Source: Vibrio sp. JC009 (lineage in GTDB: Bacteria > Pseudomonadota > Gammaproteobacteria > Enterobacterales > Vibrionaceae). Taken from it: DNA of 64,000 nt. The stretch lies in assembly GCF_029016485.1 (NCBI RefSeq), contig NZ_CP092107.1, positions 124,001-188,000 on the forward strand, written 5' to 3'. The notes under the pieces are model-generated. The model did not search any database and had not been told where the DNA came from. It was given only the letters and a program-made list of their open reading frames with translations. Shown here piece after piece: positions 33,678 to 42,177 of the stretch. Each line of letters begins with the position of its first letter. The stretch's first letter is position 1. Made by a program: the position numbers and the translations under genes.

Positions 33678-35285
33678 ATGGACCCGCAATTACTCTCGAT
33701 TCACTACAGCGATCCTCTGTGGATCGCCATAGCGCTTATCTGTGGTTTATTAATAAAAATCATAGGACTGCCTCCGCTTGTGGGTTTTCTTATTGCCGGT
33801 TTTATCCTTAATGCGCTTGGCGCTGAAGGCGGTGGCTTTCTGAGCATAATGGCAGACTTAGGGATCACGCTGCTTTTGTTTACCATTGGCCTGAAACTCA
33901 AGTTTAAGTCTTTTACCCGATCAGAGGTCTGGGGCGTTGCTTCGCTTCATATGCTGTTTATTACAGCGATACTGGCTATGCTGGTGTTACTGCTTTCCTA
34001 TTCATCCGTTCCGTTACTGGCGGGCATCAAGGTTGAGACGGCTCTGATCATAGGATTCGCCCTGTCTTTTTCCAGTACGGTCTTTGCGGTTAAGGTGCTG
34101 GACGAAAGTGGTTCAACCAACAGTTTGCACGGGCAGACTGCGATTGGCGTTCTGGTGGTTCAGGATATTGCCGCTGTGATTTTTATCGCTATGTCCATGG
34201 GGAAGATTCCTTCTATCTGGGTTTTGGCACTGGTGGGGCTTATTCCGGTAAAGTATCTGGCATCCCGCGTGCTGGATAAGGTCGGGCATGGTGAACTTCT
34301 GGTGCTTTTTGGTATCACTATGGCGCTTGTTGGTGCCGATCTGTTTGAGCTGATTGGAATTAAAGAAGATGCCGGTGCATTGGTGTTTGGTATGTTGCTC
34401 GCCAGTCACCCTAAATCTGACGAGTTGGCAAAAGAGTTACTGAGGTTTAAAGATCTCTTTCTGGTTGGTTTTTTCCTTAGCGTCGGCCTGACGGCCATGC
34501 CTGGTGCAAGTGATGCACTGCTTGCTTTGCTGTTTATTCTGTTCCTGCCGTTTAAAATTGCGCTCTATTTTGGTCTGTTCAGTCTGTTTAATTTAAGAAG
34601 CAGCTCTGCCTGGCGGACCTCTCTTGACCTTGCCAACTACAGTGAGTTCGGGCTAATCATTATTGCAATTTCAGTATCGTCTGGCTGGATAAGCAGTGAC
34701 TGGTTGCCGGTTCTGGCGCTGGCATTATCGTTCTCATTTGCTGTCTCTGCCCAAGCGATAAAAGAGCGGGATGAGTTGTATGAACGATGGCGTTCAAAGC
34801 TCAAGCGGTTTGAAAGAAGACACAGGTTACCCGGCGAAGAAGATCTGGAGCTGGCGCATATCAAAGCTGTGGTTTTTGGAATGGGACGCATGGGCGTTGC
34901 AGCCTACAATGCGCTGGAGGCTAACTATCCTGACAATATTGCAGGGGTAGAGATAGACAGAGAAAGGGCGGCAACACTGGCGGAAACCGGGCGAAATATG
35001 GTGGCCGGGGATGTGACTAATCCGGATTTTTGGATCCGGGCACCTGAGTTACATCATGGTCTGGAATGGGTATTGCTGACTCTGCCAAACCATCAGGCAA
35101 ACGTAAATTCAGTTTTGCGACTGAGAGAAATGGGATATCAGGGACGCATTGCCGCCACAGCAAAATATCATGACGAAGAAGATGAACTAAAAGCCCTTGG
35201 CGTGGACCACACGTTTAATATCTACAACGTGGCGGGCTTAGGATTTGCCAGTGAGTTGCAGGGAGCACTGGCAAAGAAAATGTAG
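33678..35285 (+). CDS. CPA2-type cation:proton antiporter with TrkA-N domain
   Basis: A 535-residue inner-membrane protein. About twelve helices make the KefB/YbaL-like exchanger (GFALSFSSTVFAVKVLDESG with the translocation-site region; VLVVQDIAAVIF), followed from about residue 395 by a cytosolic RCK/TrkA-N domain with the dinucleotide loop VVFGMGRMGVAAYNALE. It probably exchanges potassium or sodium for protons. The start MDPQLLSIHY at 33678 is set by AGGA at 33669; the longer frame to 33615 would run through the divergent promoter region. The domain is one RCK unit, shorter than KefB/KefC tails. Confidence 0.88.
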   Translation: MDPQLLSIHYSDPLWIAIALICGLLIKIIGLPPLVGFLIAGFILNALGAEGGGFLSIMADLGITLLLFTIGLKLKFKSFTRSEVWGVASLHMLFITAILAMLVLLLSYSSVPLLAGIKVETALIIGFALSFSSTVFAVKVLDESGSTNSLHGQTAIGVLVVQDIAAVIFIAMSMGKIPSIWVLALVGLIPVKYLASRVLDKVGHGELLVLFGITMALVGADLFELIGIKEDAGALVFGMLLASHPKSDELAKELLRFKDLFLVGFFLSVGLTAMPGASDALLALLFILFLPFKIALYFGLFSLFNLRSSSAWRTSLDLANYSEFGLIIIAISVSSGWISSDWLPVLALALSFSFAVSAQAIKERDELYERWRSKLKRFERRHRLPGEEDLELAHIKAVVFGMGRMGVAAYNALEANYPDNIAGVEIDRERAATLAETGRNMVAGDVTNPDFWIRAPELHHGLEWVLLTLPNHQANVNSVLRLREMGYQGRIAATAKYHDEEDELKALGVDHTFNIYNVAGLGFASELQGALAKKM

Positions 35286-37040
35286 CTATTCATCACTCCA
35301 GACATCTCTTATTTCAGGCCAGCCCCATACATTAATATCAACACTCTTCAGCACTCCCTCAAAGCGTAATGTCTGCCTGTGGTGAAACATAGGGATCAGA
35401 CAGTGCGATGAAATCAGCGCCGATGTTATAGATTCCAATTCCTGCATGTAGGAGGAGACAGGCAGGCGGTTTCTGACGGTAAAGAGTTTTTCTTCCAGCC
35501 ACTTTCTGTTCTGCTGGGTTAAACTCTGATGCAGCACCGGATTCGACAGCATCCAGCAAAAGGCGGAAACGGGCCGGTTATCATCTAAGTTCATACTGGT
35601 GAGAATAATATCTTCATCAAGTGACTGATTACTGGATTTTGCATAGAAGTCATCAAAGGGATAGATATTTGTTGTACAGGTTACTCCGGCCCGGCTTAGT
35701 AGTTCGGTCACCGCTTCTGCACATTTTTTCAGAGCATGGTGTTCAAATATGGCGATGGTAAAGCTTTCCGGCAGCGGATGAACAGAGCTCCCGGTTGGCA
35801 GTATCTTCATCCATCCGGGCAGCAGGTTGTACGCCGGTTCAGCCTCCACTTTTTTGCCTGAATCGCCAAGCTCTTGCAACAGGTTATCGGTGGCAATTAG
35901 CTCACTTAAATACTTTCGCTGTGGCAGAGAAAGGTTAGCCTGGCTGTTGACAATCGCGAGCAGGCAGCCGTCTTCAACTCTGCTTTTCAGGTCACTTTCT
36001 GAGGTTGGGTCTGTCACACTACCACACTCGACAGAAAGGTAGTTCGAGCACGGAGAACCGGATGGTTTGGCTATTCCTGCCTGTAAGTGTGTATCACCAA
36101 ATGTGGTGCTGGTCTGCGTTGGTAACTGCCAGATAGTTACGGTATCGGTTAATGCATTGAATCCGTGATAGCCGTTAAATGCCTGCAGGGTGAGCTTTTG
36201 CTTGCTGTGCTCCTGTACCTGAAATATTCCGCTGCCGGTTACAGAGCTTGTTCCCGATAGCTGGGTAACCGGCTGAATAGAATATTTTAAATCTGACAGA
36301 AGCGCCGCAAATCCGGCATCAGCCTGACTCAGGGTAAACTCAACGCACTGCGGATTAATTGCAGCAATGCTCTTTATATGGGCCAACTCTTTTCGGTATA
36401 TAGGCAAGTATCGCAGCTGTTCAAACAAACTCACGATCTCAGCAGAGGTGATATCACTGCCATTATGAAACTGAAGGCGGGGGCGAAGGAAGAACCGCCA
36501 GCTGAGTTTATTCTCATCATATATCCAGTGATGGGCCAGCTCTGGTTGAACATCACAGCTTTCATCGCACCGGGTGAGGCAGCTGTATATCTGGCGCAGC
36601 AGAAAGCGTTCACTGTTCCTTAATGGGGTATGAGGTAAAAGGGGAGAGAACTCACGGTCATAGGTGAGCTGAACGTGCAGTTGTCCCTGCCGTCTCTGAG
36701 TTCCGGAAGTGCTCTCAAGCAGTTGAGCAAACAGGGCCTGATCATTATCCACCGCCTCAAGGGCTTTTTCATATTTGCCTTTAGATATCAGCTGCTGCGC
36801 CAGCTCAGTTTTGAGCCTTTCTAAGCTGTAAATCAGGTAAAGGCGAGAGCGCTGATTGCGGCCTACCTTAGGTGTCCACTCAATCCAGCCGGATTGCTGC
36901 ATCTGTTTTAGCAATGTCCGGCAGTGCCGCGGACTGGTATATAAAGCTTCCGCAACCTCAGAAAGGGTAATAGGAATCTCTTTGTTAACACCCAGCCGGG
37001 TCAGACGGGAAAAATGTAAAATCAGCCTATTGTCGCTCAA
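35286..37040 (-). CDS. sgrR: SgrR-family transcriptional regulator
   Basis: A 584-residue protein with an N-terminal winged helix (SgrR_N: ITLSEVAEALYTSPRHCRTL then LKQMQQSGWIEWTPKVGRNQ) and a large SBP_bac_5-type solute-binding domain (about 125-560, with LQFHNGSDITSAEIVSLFEQ). SgrR in E. coli senses sugar-phosphate stress and activates sgrS. No sgrS-like RNA is recognised here. Divergent to it begins a two-gene operon of a 59-codon ORF and a VOC protein, which may be its target. Confidence 0.88.
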   Translation of the reverse strand: MSDNRLILHFSRLTRLGVNKEIPITLSEVAEALYTSPRHCRTLLKQMQQSGWIEWTPKVGRNQRSRLYLIYSLERLKTELAQQLISKGKYEKALEAVDNDQALFAQLLESTSGTQRRQGQLHVQLTYDREFSPLLPHTPLRNSERFLLRQIYSCLTRCDESCDVQPELAHHWIYDENKLSWRFFLRPRLQFHNGSDITSAEIVSLFEQLRYLPIYRKELAHIKSIAAINPQCVEFTLSQADAGFAALLSDLKYSIQPVTQLSGTSSVTGSGIFQVQEHSKQKLTLQAFNGYHGFNALTDTVTIWQLPTQTSTTFGDTHLQAGIAKPSGSPCSNYLSVECGSVTDPTSESDLKSRVEDGCLLAIVNSQANLSLPQRKYLSELIATDNLLQELGDSGKKVEAEPAYNLLPGWMKILPTGSSVHPLPESFTIAIFEHHALKKCAEAVTELLSRAGVTCTTNIYPFDDFYAKSSNQSLDEDIILTSMNLDDNRPVSAFCWMLSNPVLHQSLTQQNRKWLEEKLFTVRNRLPVSSYMQELESITSALISSHCLIPMFHHRQTLRFEGVLKSVDINVWGWPEIRDVWSDE

Positions 37041-37209
37041 AACAGGTCCCCTCGTTACTCATTTACTTCCTCATTTCGCCCTACTTGTTGCCAAATAACG
37101 CTTTATTCCCTGAGCTTATGCCAATATAAGGAACTAAACAATCCAATTTACTCTGTTTTTTACATCCGATTTTAGGCCCATAATTCAGTTAACGAATGGA
37201 GGGGCGAAT

Positions 37210-37389
37210 ATGACTACCGCAATTAAACGCTTTTTTCAAAGATTAAATTCAGATGCACTTGCTCAGTATTATCAATCCAGGCTGGAACAGGCCAGAAGTA
37301 CAGTTGAGCTGGAAGCGATTATCTACACTCAGTCATTAATCTCGCTGTATGACTGGGAAGAAACAGACAGTAACGAGGAGCAGAAATGA
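37210..37389 (+). CDS. Small hypothetical protein, 59 residues
   Basis: Starts MTTAIKRFFQRLNSDALAQY and ends DSNEEQK. A strong ribosome-binding site GGAGGGG lies just upstream and the stop overlaps the start of the VOC gene as ATGA, so the two are translationally coupled. The N-terminus is a basic amphipathic helix, the middle is helical and the end is acidic. No family is recognised. Divergent from sgrR, which makes control by SgrR plausible; it is not recognisably SgrT. Confidence 0.75.
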   Translation: MTTAIKRFFQRLNSDALAQYYQSRLEQARSTVELEAIIYTQSLISLYDWEETDSNEEQK

Positions 37390-37775
37390 AAATCGAGCAC
37401 ATAGCAATCTGGTGTGAGAACCTTGAGCGAATGAAGCTTTTCTATCAGAAGTATTTTAATGCCAGCAGCAACAGTAAATACGTGAACGAAACCAGGGGCT
37501 TTTCTTCCTATTTTTTAACGCTTCCCGAAGGTGCCCGGATTGAACTGATGAAAATGGATTCCATTGATGTGCTTCCTGTGGAGGCGTACAAACAGTTTAC
37601 CGGCCTGGCGCATATCGCCTTTAAAGCAGATTCTGCCGAGAAGGTTGATAATATGACTCAGGCGTTTATTGCTGATGGATTCGAGATACTAAACGGCCCG
37701 CGCTGGACCGGAGACGGCTACTACGAAAGCGTTCTGCTGGACCCGGAAGGCAACCACCTGGAAATAGTAGCTTGA
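37386..37775 (+). CDS. VOC-superfamily (glyoxalase-like) protein
   Basis: A 129-residue single-domain protein with two beta-alpha-beta-beta-beta modules: MKIEHIAIWCENLERMKLFYQ and the C-terminal YYESVLLDPEGNHLEIVA with the metal-site Glu. The HIAIW histidine and the LAHIAFKA histidine are further metal-ligand candidates. Coupled by a four-base overlap to the 59-residue ORF before it. Could be a lyase or dioxygenase-like detoxifying enzyme; substrate unknown. Confidence 0.85.
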   Translation: MKIEHIAIWCENLERMKLFYQKYFNASSNSKYVNETRGFSSYFLTLPEGARIELMKMDSIDVLPVEAYKQFTGLAHIAFKADSAEKVDNMTQAFIADGFEILNGPRWTGDGYYESVLLDPEGNHLEIVA

Positions 37776-37805
37776 GTTAGTATATCTGAATTATTATGCG
37801 CAAGA

Positions 37806-37963
37806 CCCTCGTTCCCATGCTCCAGCGTGGGAATGCATACCTCAGCTTAAGGTGATCGCATAATGTGCTGAAAAATAGCGGATTTTAGTTGTTCGTAAAT
37901 GATGGGACGACTGGTTGCTTTAAGTCCGGTATGCATTCCAACGGGGGACCGTGGGAACGAGGG
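37806..37963. repeat. Dispersed palindromic repeat, family A copy 2
   Basis: A 158-base element bounded by a perfect 12-bp inverted repeat CCCTCGTTCCCA (37806-37817) and TGGGAACGAGGG (37952-37963). Each end is itself a small palindrome (CCCATGCTCCAGCGTGGG; CCAACGGGGGACCGTGG) followed inward by GGTATGCAT-type sequence. ATTATGCG occurs a few bases outside both ends (37793-37800, 37973-37980), possibly a target duplication. Inverted relative to the copy at 6029. Confidence 0.85.
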
Positions 37964-38003
37964 TGTTGCATGATTATGCGTTTCTTGTGTACTGTTTTAA
38001 CAT

Positions 38004-38603
38004 CTAGCTGCGCTCAAATCTCAGCTCTTTATAGTAATACTCTCTATCTCTTTCGTTAATCTCTCTGAGAACTCTGCAAGGGTTTCCGACAGCAACTACG
38101 TTGGCAGGAATATCTTTTGTCACTATGCTTCCTGCGCCAATAACGCTGTTTTCACCAATGGTAATGCCGGGGAGCACCACTGAGTTAGCGCCAATCCAGA
38201 CATTTTTCTCAATTCTTATGGGTACATTAAACTGAGCAACTTTAATCCGCATTTCCGGGTCAATTGGATGCCCTGCGGTTGCCAGGGTGACATTGGGGCC
38301 AATCATCACATAATCTCCGATATGGATGTGAGTATCATCCACAAGCGTCAGATTAAAGTTTGCATAAACGTTTTTACCCAGATGAGTATGCTTACCCCAG
38401 TTTGCTCTTAGTGGCGGTTCAATATAACTGTCTTCGCCTATTTCAGCGAAGATCTGCTCCAGCAAAGCTTGCCTTTTGACCCCTTCAGAGGGGCGTGTCT
38501 GGTTAAAGTCATAGATCAGGTCTAAATACTGATCCTGCTCTTTTTGAATCTCATCATCATGAAAGTAAATCTGCTGGTTGTGCAGGTTATCCCTGTTGCT
38601 CAC
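38004..38603 (-). CDS. Maltose/galactoside-type sugar O-acetyltransferase
   Basis: A 199-residue hexapeptide-repeat acetyltransferase of the LacA/Maa family. N-terminal Maa helices carry EQDQYLDLIYDFNQTRPSEG; the left-handed beta helix follows with VYANFNLTLVDDTHIHIGDY, the catalytic histidine in TLATAGHPID, and VWIGANSVVLPGITIGENSV. It would acetylate a sugar 6-hydroxyl using acetyl-CoA. Monocistronic, flanked by repeat elements on both sides. Confidence 0.9.
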   Translation of the reverse strand: MSNRDNLHNQQIYFHDDEIQKEQDQYLDLIYDFNQTRPSEGVKRQALLEQIFAEIGEDSYIEPPLRANWGKHTHLGKNVYANFNLTLVDDTHIHIGDYVMIGPNVTLATAGHPIDPEMRIKVAQFNVPIRIEKNVWIGANSVVLPGITIGENSVIGAGSIVTKDIPANVVAVGNPCRVLREINERDREYYYKELRFERS

Positions 38604-38641
38604 TGTTTAGTACTCCCGGAAATATCGCATTGCATCAGATA

Positions 38642-38802
38642 ATACCAATCCCAGCAATTATCTGTTCATCCTTGCTTGTTAAAATCGCTAATAGCTGCGT
38701 TAAAATTTTTGTAATTAGAGCCACTAGTTACTGCAAATTTTGCCTTGCTCTTAGCGATTTTTCCTGCGCAATCACTGAACAGCTAATTACTGGGATTGGT
38801 AT
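38642..38802. repeat. Long imperfect palindrome, repeat family B
   Basis: Ends ATACCAATCCCAGCAATTAT (left) and TAATTACTGGGATTGGTAT (right) are reverse complements with few mismatches, and the inside continues as a hairpin (AAAATCGCTAA with TTAGCGATTTT; AAAATTTTTG with CAAATTTT). The element can fold over nearly its full 161 bases. A deleted copy lies at 61353-61398. MITE-like; no transposase seen. Confidence 0.8.
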
Positions 38803-38882
38803 AATACTGCTTTTTTACTCGCTGAAATGATTACTTAATCCCGTTTTAAACCAGAAATAGGTAGGTATTAAGCGCAATTGAT

Positions 38883-38898
38883 AGTGATAAAGATCACA
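38883..38898. promoter_or_regulatory. CRP-like site upstream of ybiT
   Basis: AGTGATAAAGATCACA matches TGTGA-N6-TCACA at nine of ten core positions. A -10-like TAGAAT follows at 38907. Confidence 0.45.
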
Positions 38899-38927
38899 AT
38901 ACCTGTTAGAATCGCGCCAAATTTTGA

Positions 38928-38952
38928 GGCTGGTCTCTGACCGGTCTTTTTT
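38928..38952 (+). terminator. Terminator-like hairpin in the ybiT leader
   Basis: GGCTGGTC/GACCGGTC (two G-U pairs, three-base loop) followed at once by six T that end at position 38952, 30 bases before the likely ybiT start. Confidence 0.6.
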
Positions 38953-38982
38953 ATGTCCGAAAGTTATGAATTAGGTGCTCCT

Positions 38983-40578
38983 GTGTTAACAACTGCAAAC
39001 ATCACCATGCAATTTGGCGATAAACCGCTTTTTGAAAATATCTCAGTAAAATTTGGTAACGGCAATCGCTACGGTCTTATCGGCGCGAACGGCTCTGGTA
39101 AGTCAACTTTTATGAAGATCCTTGGTGGTGAGCTTGAGCCTTCTGCCGGTACTGTTTCTCGCGATCCCAATGAGCGCATGGCGAAGCTGGGTCAGGACCA
39201 GTTTGCGTTTGAGGAGTATACCGTTGTCGATACCGTGATTATGGGACACAAAGAGCTTTGGGCGATTAAAGAAGAGCGTGACCGTATTTACTCATTGCCG
39301 GAGATGTCCGATGAAGACGGAATGCGTGTGGGCGATCTGGAAACCCAGTTTGCCGAAATGGACGGGTATTCAGCAGAAGCGCGTGCAGAAGAGCTTTTGC
39401 TTGGCCTTGGCATCCCGCAGGAGCAGCACTACGGACTGATGAGCGAAGTGGCTCCGGGTCTTAAGGTACGTGTTCTTCTTGCGCAGGTTCTGTTCGCAGA
39501 GCCGGAAATTATGCTTCTTGACGAACCGACCAACAACCTGGATATGCACACCATCGCCTGGCTGGAAGATACCCTGCTGGCCCGTAACTGCACCATGATC
39601 ATTATTTCGCACGACCGTCACTTTCTAAATACCGTATGTACCCATATGGCCGACCTGGATTACGGTGAGCTGCGTATGTTTCACGGTAACTACGATGAGT
39701 ACATGATTGCAGCGGAGCAGGCTCGCGAGCGTCTTCACGCTGACAACGCGAAGAAAAAGGCGCAGATAGCCGAACTGCAAACCTTTGTTAGCCGATTCTC
39801 TGCAAACGCTTCTAAAGCTAAGCAGGCAACTTCCCGCCAGAAGCAACTGGATAAAATCCAGTTGGAAGAGGTAAAACCATCCAGCCGTCAGTCACCTTTT
39901 ATCCGTTTTGAGCAGGAGAAGGTTCTGTTCCGTAACGCTCTGGAAGTCGAATCTCTGAAGCAGGGTTACGGCGAGAATATCCTGATTAACGGTGTCGAGC
40001 TGATGGTTGAAGTGGGTGAGCGCATCGCGATTATCGGTGAAAACGGTATCGGTAAATCGACGTTTTTGAATACCCTTGCCGGGGCGATGGAGCCGATGGA
40101 CGGTATGGTGAAATGGTCAGAGAACGCGAATATCGGTTTCTATGCTCAGGACCATGCCCACGATTTTGCTGATGATATGACGCTGCTTGAGTGGATGGCA
40201 CAGTGGAAAAACGAAGGCGAAGATGAGCAGACGGTTCGCGGTATTTTGGGTCGTATGCTGTTTTCTCAAAACGACATCAAGAAGTCAGTAAAAGTGATTT
40301 CAGGTGGTGAGCAGGGTCGTATGCTGTTTGGCAAGCTGATCATGCAAAAGCCAAACATCCTGCTGATGGACGAGCCAACCAACCATATGGATATGGAATC
40401 TATCGAGTCACTTAACCTGGCACTGGAAAACTACAAAGGGACGCTGTTCTTTGTTTCCCACGACCGTCAGTTCGTTTCCTCTATCGCAACCCGCATTATC
40501 GAGATCACCAAAGAGGGGATCAGCGATTTCCACGGTACCTATGAAGAGTATCTGGCGAAGCAGGGCCTTAGAGGCTAA
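38983..40578 (+). CDS. ybiT: ABC-F ribosome-associated ATPase YbiT
   Basis: A 531-residue soluble protein with two ABC ATPase domains and no membrane part. First domain: Walker [11 protein letters not shown], signature variant [10 protein letters not shown], Walker [11 protein letters not shown]. Linker (P-site tRNA interaction motif region) about 240-310 with a charged helix. Second domain: [29 protein letters not shown]. YbiT-type ABC-F proteins act on stalled or poorly primed ribosomes. A GTG start at 38983 gives the usual length and has AGG at a good distance; an ATG at 38953 adds ten residues but sits on the T-run of a terminator-like hairpin. Confidence 0.92.
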   Translation: MLTTANITMQFGDKPLFENISVKFGNGNRYGLIGANGSGKSTFMKILGGELEPSAGTVSRDPNERMAKLGQDQFAFEEYTVVDTVIMGHKELWAIKEERDRIYSLPEMSDEDGMRVGDLETQFAEMDGYSAEARAEELLLGLGIPQEQHYGLMSEVAPGLKVRVLLAQVLFAEPEIMLLDEPTNNLDMHTIAWLEDTLLARNCTMIIISHDRHFLNTVCTHMADLDYGELRMFHGNYDEYMIAAEQARERLHADNAKKKAQIAELQTFVSRFSANASKAKQATSRQKQLDKIQLEEVKPSSRQSPFIRFEQEKVLFRNALEVESLKQGYGENILINGVELMVEVGERIAIIGENGIGKSTFLNTLAGAMEPMDGMVKWSENANIGFYAQDHAHDFADDMTLLEWMAQWKNEGEDEQTVRGILGRMLFSQNDIKKSVKVISGGEQGRMLFGKLIMQKPNILLMDEPTNHMDMESIESLNLALENYKGTLFFVSHDRQFVSSIATRIIEITKEGISDFHGTYEEYLAKQGLRG

Positions 40579-40593
40579 CTTCTTTTGATTTGA

Positions 40594-40636
40594 TTAAAAA
40601 AACCTCTGGCATGAGATACGGCCGGAGGTTTTTTTT
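40594..40636 (+). terminator. ybiT terminator
   Basis: AAAAAACCTC and GAGGTTTTTT form the outer stem, with GGC/GCC inside, ending in eight T. Confidence 0.85.
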
Positions 40637-40658
40637 AGGCATCATTCCCTAAATTCAA

Positions 40659-40674
40659 TGTGATGCAGATCACA
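40659..40674. promoter_or_regulatory. Perfect CRP consensus site
   Basis: TGTGATGCAGATCACA is an exact TGTGA-N6-TCACA match, 96 bases before the RHH gene and about 50 bases before its probable operator. It predicts cAMP-CRP control of the RHH-phosphofructokinase pair. Confidence 0.75.
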
Positions 40675-40713
40675 TATATGTCACTTTTAGTTGAAATATA
40701 ATAGTGAAAAGGA

Positions 40714-40736
40714 CGTAATGACGCAATGACGTCATT
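40714..40736. promoter_or_regulatory. Tandem ATGACG operator for the RHH regulator
   Basis: AATGACGTCATT (40725-40736) is a perfect 12-bp palindrome, preceded in phase by another TAATGACG half-site (40716-40723) and by GACGT. Short tandem repeats of this sort are typical ribbon-helix-helix operators, 19 bases before the RHH gene start. Confidence 0.55.
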
Positions 40737-40754
40737 ATTTCATTTGGAATGTGT

Positions 40755-40922
40755 ATGGCAAAAGACAAAAACGGCAAGAGCACAAAGAAAAACACCTCGC
40801 TCAGGCTTGAGGCCAAAACGCTTAAGGCCCTGAAAATTCGGGCGATAGAAGAAGATACCTCGATTCAGAAAATCATTGAAAAGTTAATCAAAAACTATCT
40901 GGCTGAAGAAAAAGCCAGATAG
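40755..40922 (+). CDS. Ribbon-helix-helix DNA-binding protein, 55 residues
   Basis: Begins MAKDKNGKSTKKNTSLRLEA and continues KTLKALKIRAIEEDTSIQKI, ending in a charged helix. The pattern is a short beta strand (TSLRLEA), then two helices, the second IQKIIEKLIKNYL: a CopG/Arc-like ribbon-helix-helix. A lysine-rich N-terminal arm would contact DNA. It is 20 bases upstream of, and co-directional with, the phosphofructokinase gene, behind a CRP site and a tandem palindrome. Probably autoregulates the pair. Confidence 0.78.
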   Translation: MAKDKNGKSTKKNTSLRLEAKTLKALKIRAIEEDTSIQKIIEKLIKNYLAEEKAR

Positions 40923-40942
40923 CCAAGAAAAAGGGTTTAGAT

Positions 40943-42004
40943 ATGAGTTCAGTAACGAAAAGAATTGGTGTACTAACCGCTGGTGGTGATGCTCCGGGAC
41001 TAAATGCGGCATTGCGAGGGCTGGCAAAGGCTGCTCAGGATAATTACGGAATTGAAATTGTTGGTTTTTACGATGGCTACAAAGGTTTGGTTGAGAACAA
41101 CGCCAGAATAATGGATCACGCCGACTTTTCAGGCATTCTGCATGAAGGTGGGTCATTTCTGAGAAACTCCAGAGAGCGTCCTTTCAAAGACGAAGAAAAA
41201 GTACAGAAAATGGTGGATAACTACCATGCCTGGAACCTTGACTGTCTGGTTGTGCTTGGTGGCGGCGGTACCAATAAAAGAGGTTACTGGCTGACTCAAA
41301 GAGGCCTGAATGTGATTGGTCTGCCAAAGACAATCGATAATGACATTTACGGCACTGACATTACCTTTGGTTTCCATACCGCGTTAGAGTTTTGTACCGA
41401 TGCCGTGGACAGACTCCACACAACAGCGGCTTCGCATCAGAGAGTGATCTTAGCTGAAATTATGGGCAACTCCGCAGGCTGGCTTGCGTTGTACGCTGGT
41501 ATTGCTGGTGGTGCTGACGCTATTATCCTTCCTGAAATTCCGTACGATATCAACAAGCTAAAAGAGCATGTTGATAACCGTATGAAGAACTCAAATTCTC
41601 CGTTCTGCGTCATCGTGGTTGCTGAAGGCGCAAGAACACCGGAAGAGGCGCATTTAACCAAGAAGAAGTTTAAAAAGAAACGCGCGAAAGAAGGAATTAG
41701 TGCAGCACACAGAGTTTCTCAGGAGTTGAATGCCATTTCTGATTATGAGTCCAGAGTTTCTGTGCTTGGTTATCTGCAAAGAGGCGGCAGCCCGACTGGT
41801 TATGACCGGGTGCTGGCGACTCAGTTTGGTGCCAAAGCGGCAGAGCTTCTTTACAAAGGTGAATACAACAAGATAGTTGCAGCTAAGGGGCTGGAAGTGG
41901 TTGCAGTGCCTCTGGAAGAGATTGCTGGCAAAACTAAGTTTGTTCCTAAAGATCACCTGGCTGTGCAGTCGGCAAAATTGACGGGAATCTGCTTTGCTGA
42001 TTAA
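40943..42004 (+). CDS. 6-phosphofructokinase family protein (unusual active site)
   Basis: A 353-residue phosphofructokinase: TAGGDAPGLNAALRG nucleotide loop, TIDND with catalytic Asp132 and Asp134, FGFHTALEFCTDAVDRL and EIMGNSAGWLAL substrate loops, LQRGGSPTGYDR near the end. Positions equivalent to E. coli PfkA Gly104 and Gly124 are Gly109 and Lys129, the combination of group III mixed-type enzymes. The Asp103 equivalent, normally a magnesium ligand in GGDG, is Gly108 (LGGGGTN). Preceded by an RHH regulator, closed by a terminator. Could be a kinase with altered metal site or a regulatory relative; not the housekeeping pfkA. Confidence 0.85.
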   Translation: MSSVTKRIGVLTAGGDAPGLNAALRGLAKAAQDNYGIEIVGFYDGYKGLVENNARIMDHADFSGILHEGGSFLRNSRERPFKDEEKVQKMVDNYHAWNLDCLVVLGGGGTNKRGYWLTQRGLNVIGLPKTIDNDIYGTDITFGFHTALEFCTDAVDRLHTTAASHQRVILAEIMGNSAGWLALYAGIAGGADAIILPEIPYDINKLKEHVDNRMKNSNSPFCVIVVAEGARTPEEAHLTKKKFKKKRAKEGISAAHRVSQELNAISDYESRVSVLGYLQRGGSPTGYDRVLATQFGAKAAELLYKGEYNKIVAAKGLEVVAVPLEEIAGKTKFVPKDHLAVQSAKLTGICFAD

Positions 42005-42023
42005 TTCAGCCAAGTAAGGTGAA

Positions 42024-42068
42024 AAAGGCTGGCTAATCAGTAAAGATTGAGCCAGCCTTTATATTTTT
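42024..42068 (+). terminator. Terminator after the phosphofructokinase gene
   Basis: Perfect 11-bp stem AAAGGCTGGCT/AGCCAGCCTTT (42024-42034, 42050-42060) followed by ATATTTTT. Confidence 0.85.
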
Positions 42069-42177
42069 AACAGTAATATCAAATATTTCAGAACTCTATC
42101 GATCAGGCTGTATTAAAAGAAGTTGCATATGTTTTAGTGCAAAAGCTTGAATATTTTTTGAGCTGATATTAAAATCC

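Noticed and set aside
37040..37209. A possible sgrS small RNA upstream of sgrR
   Set aside because: No conserved ptsG-pairing segment or terminal U-rich hairpin is visible; the region encodes only promoter sequence for a small ORF.
38630..38830. 66-codon open frame
   Set aside because: It lies inside the family B palindromic repeat and is a by-product of its sequence.
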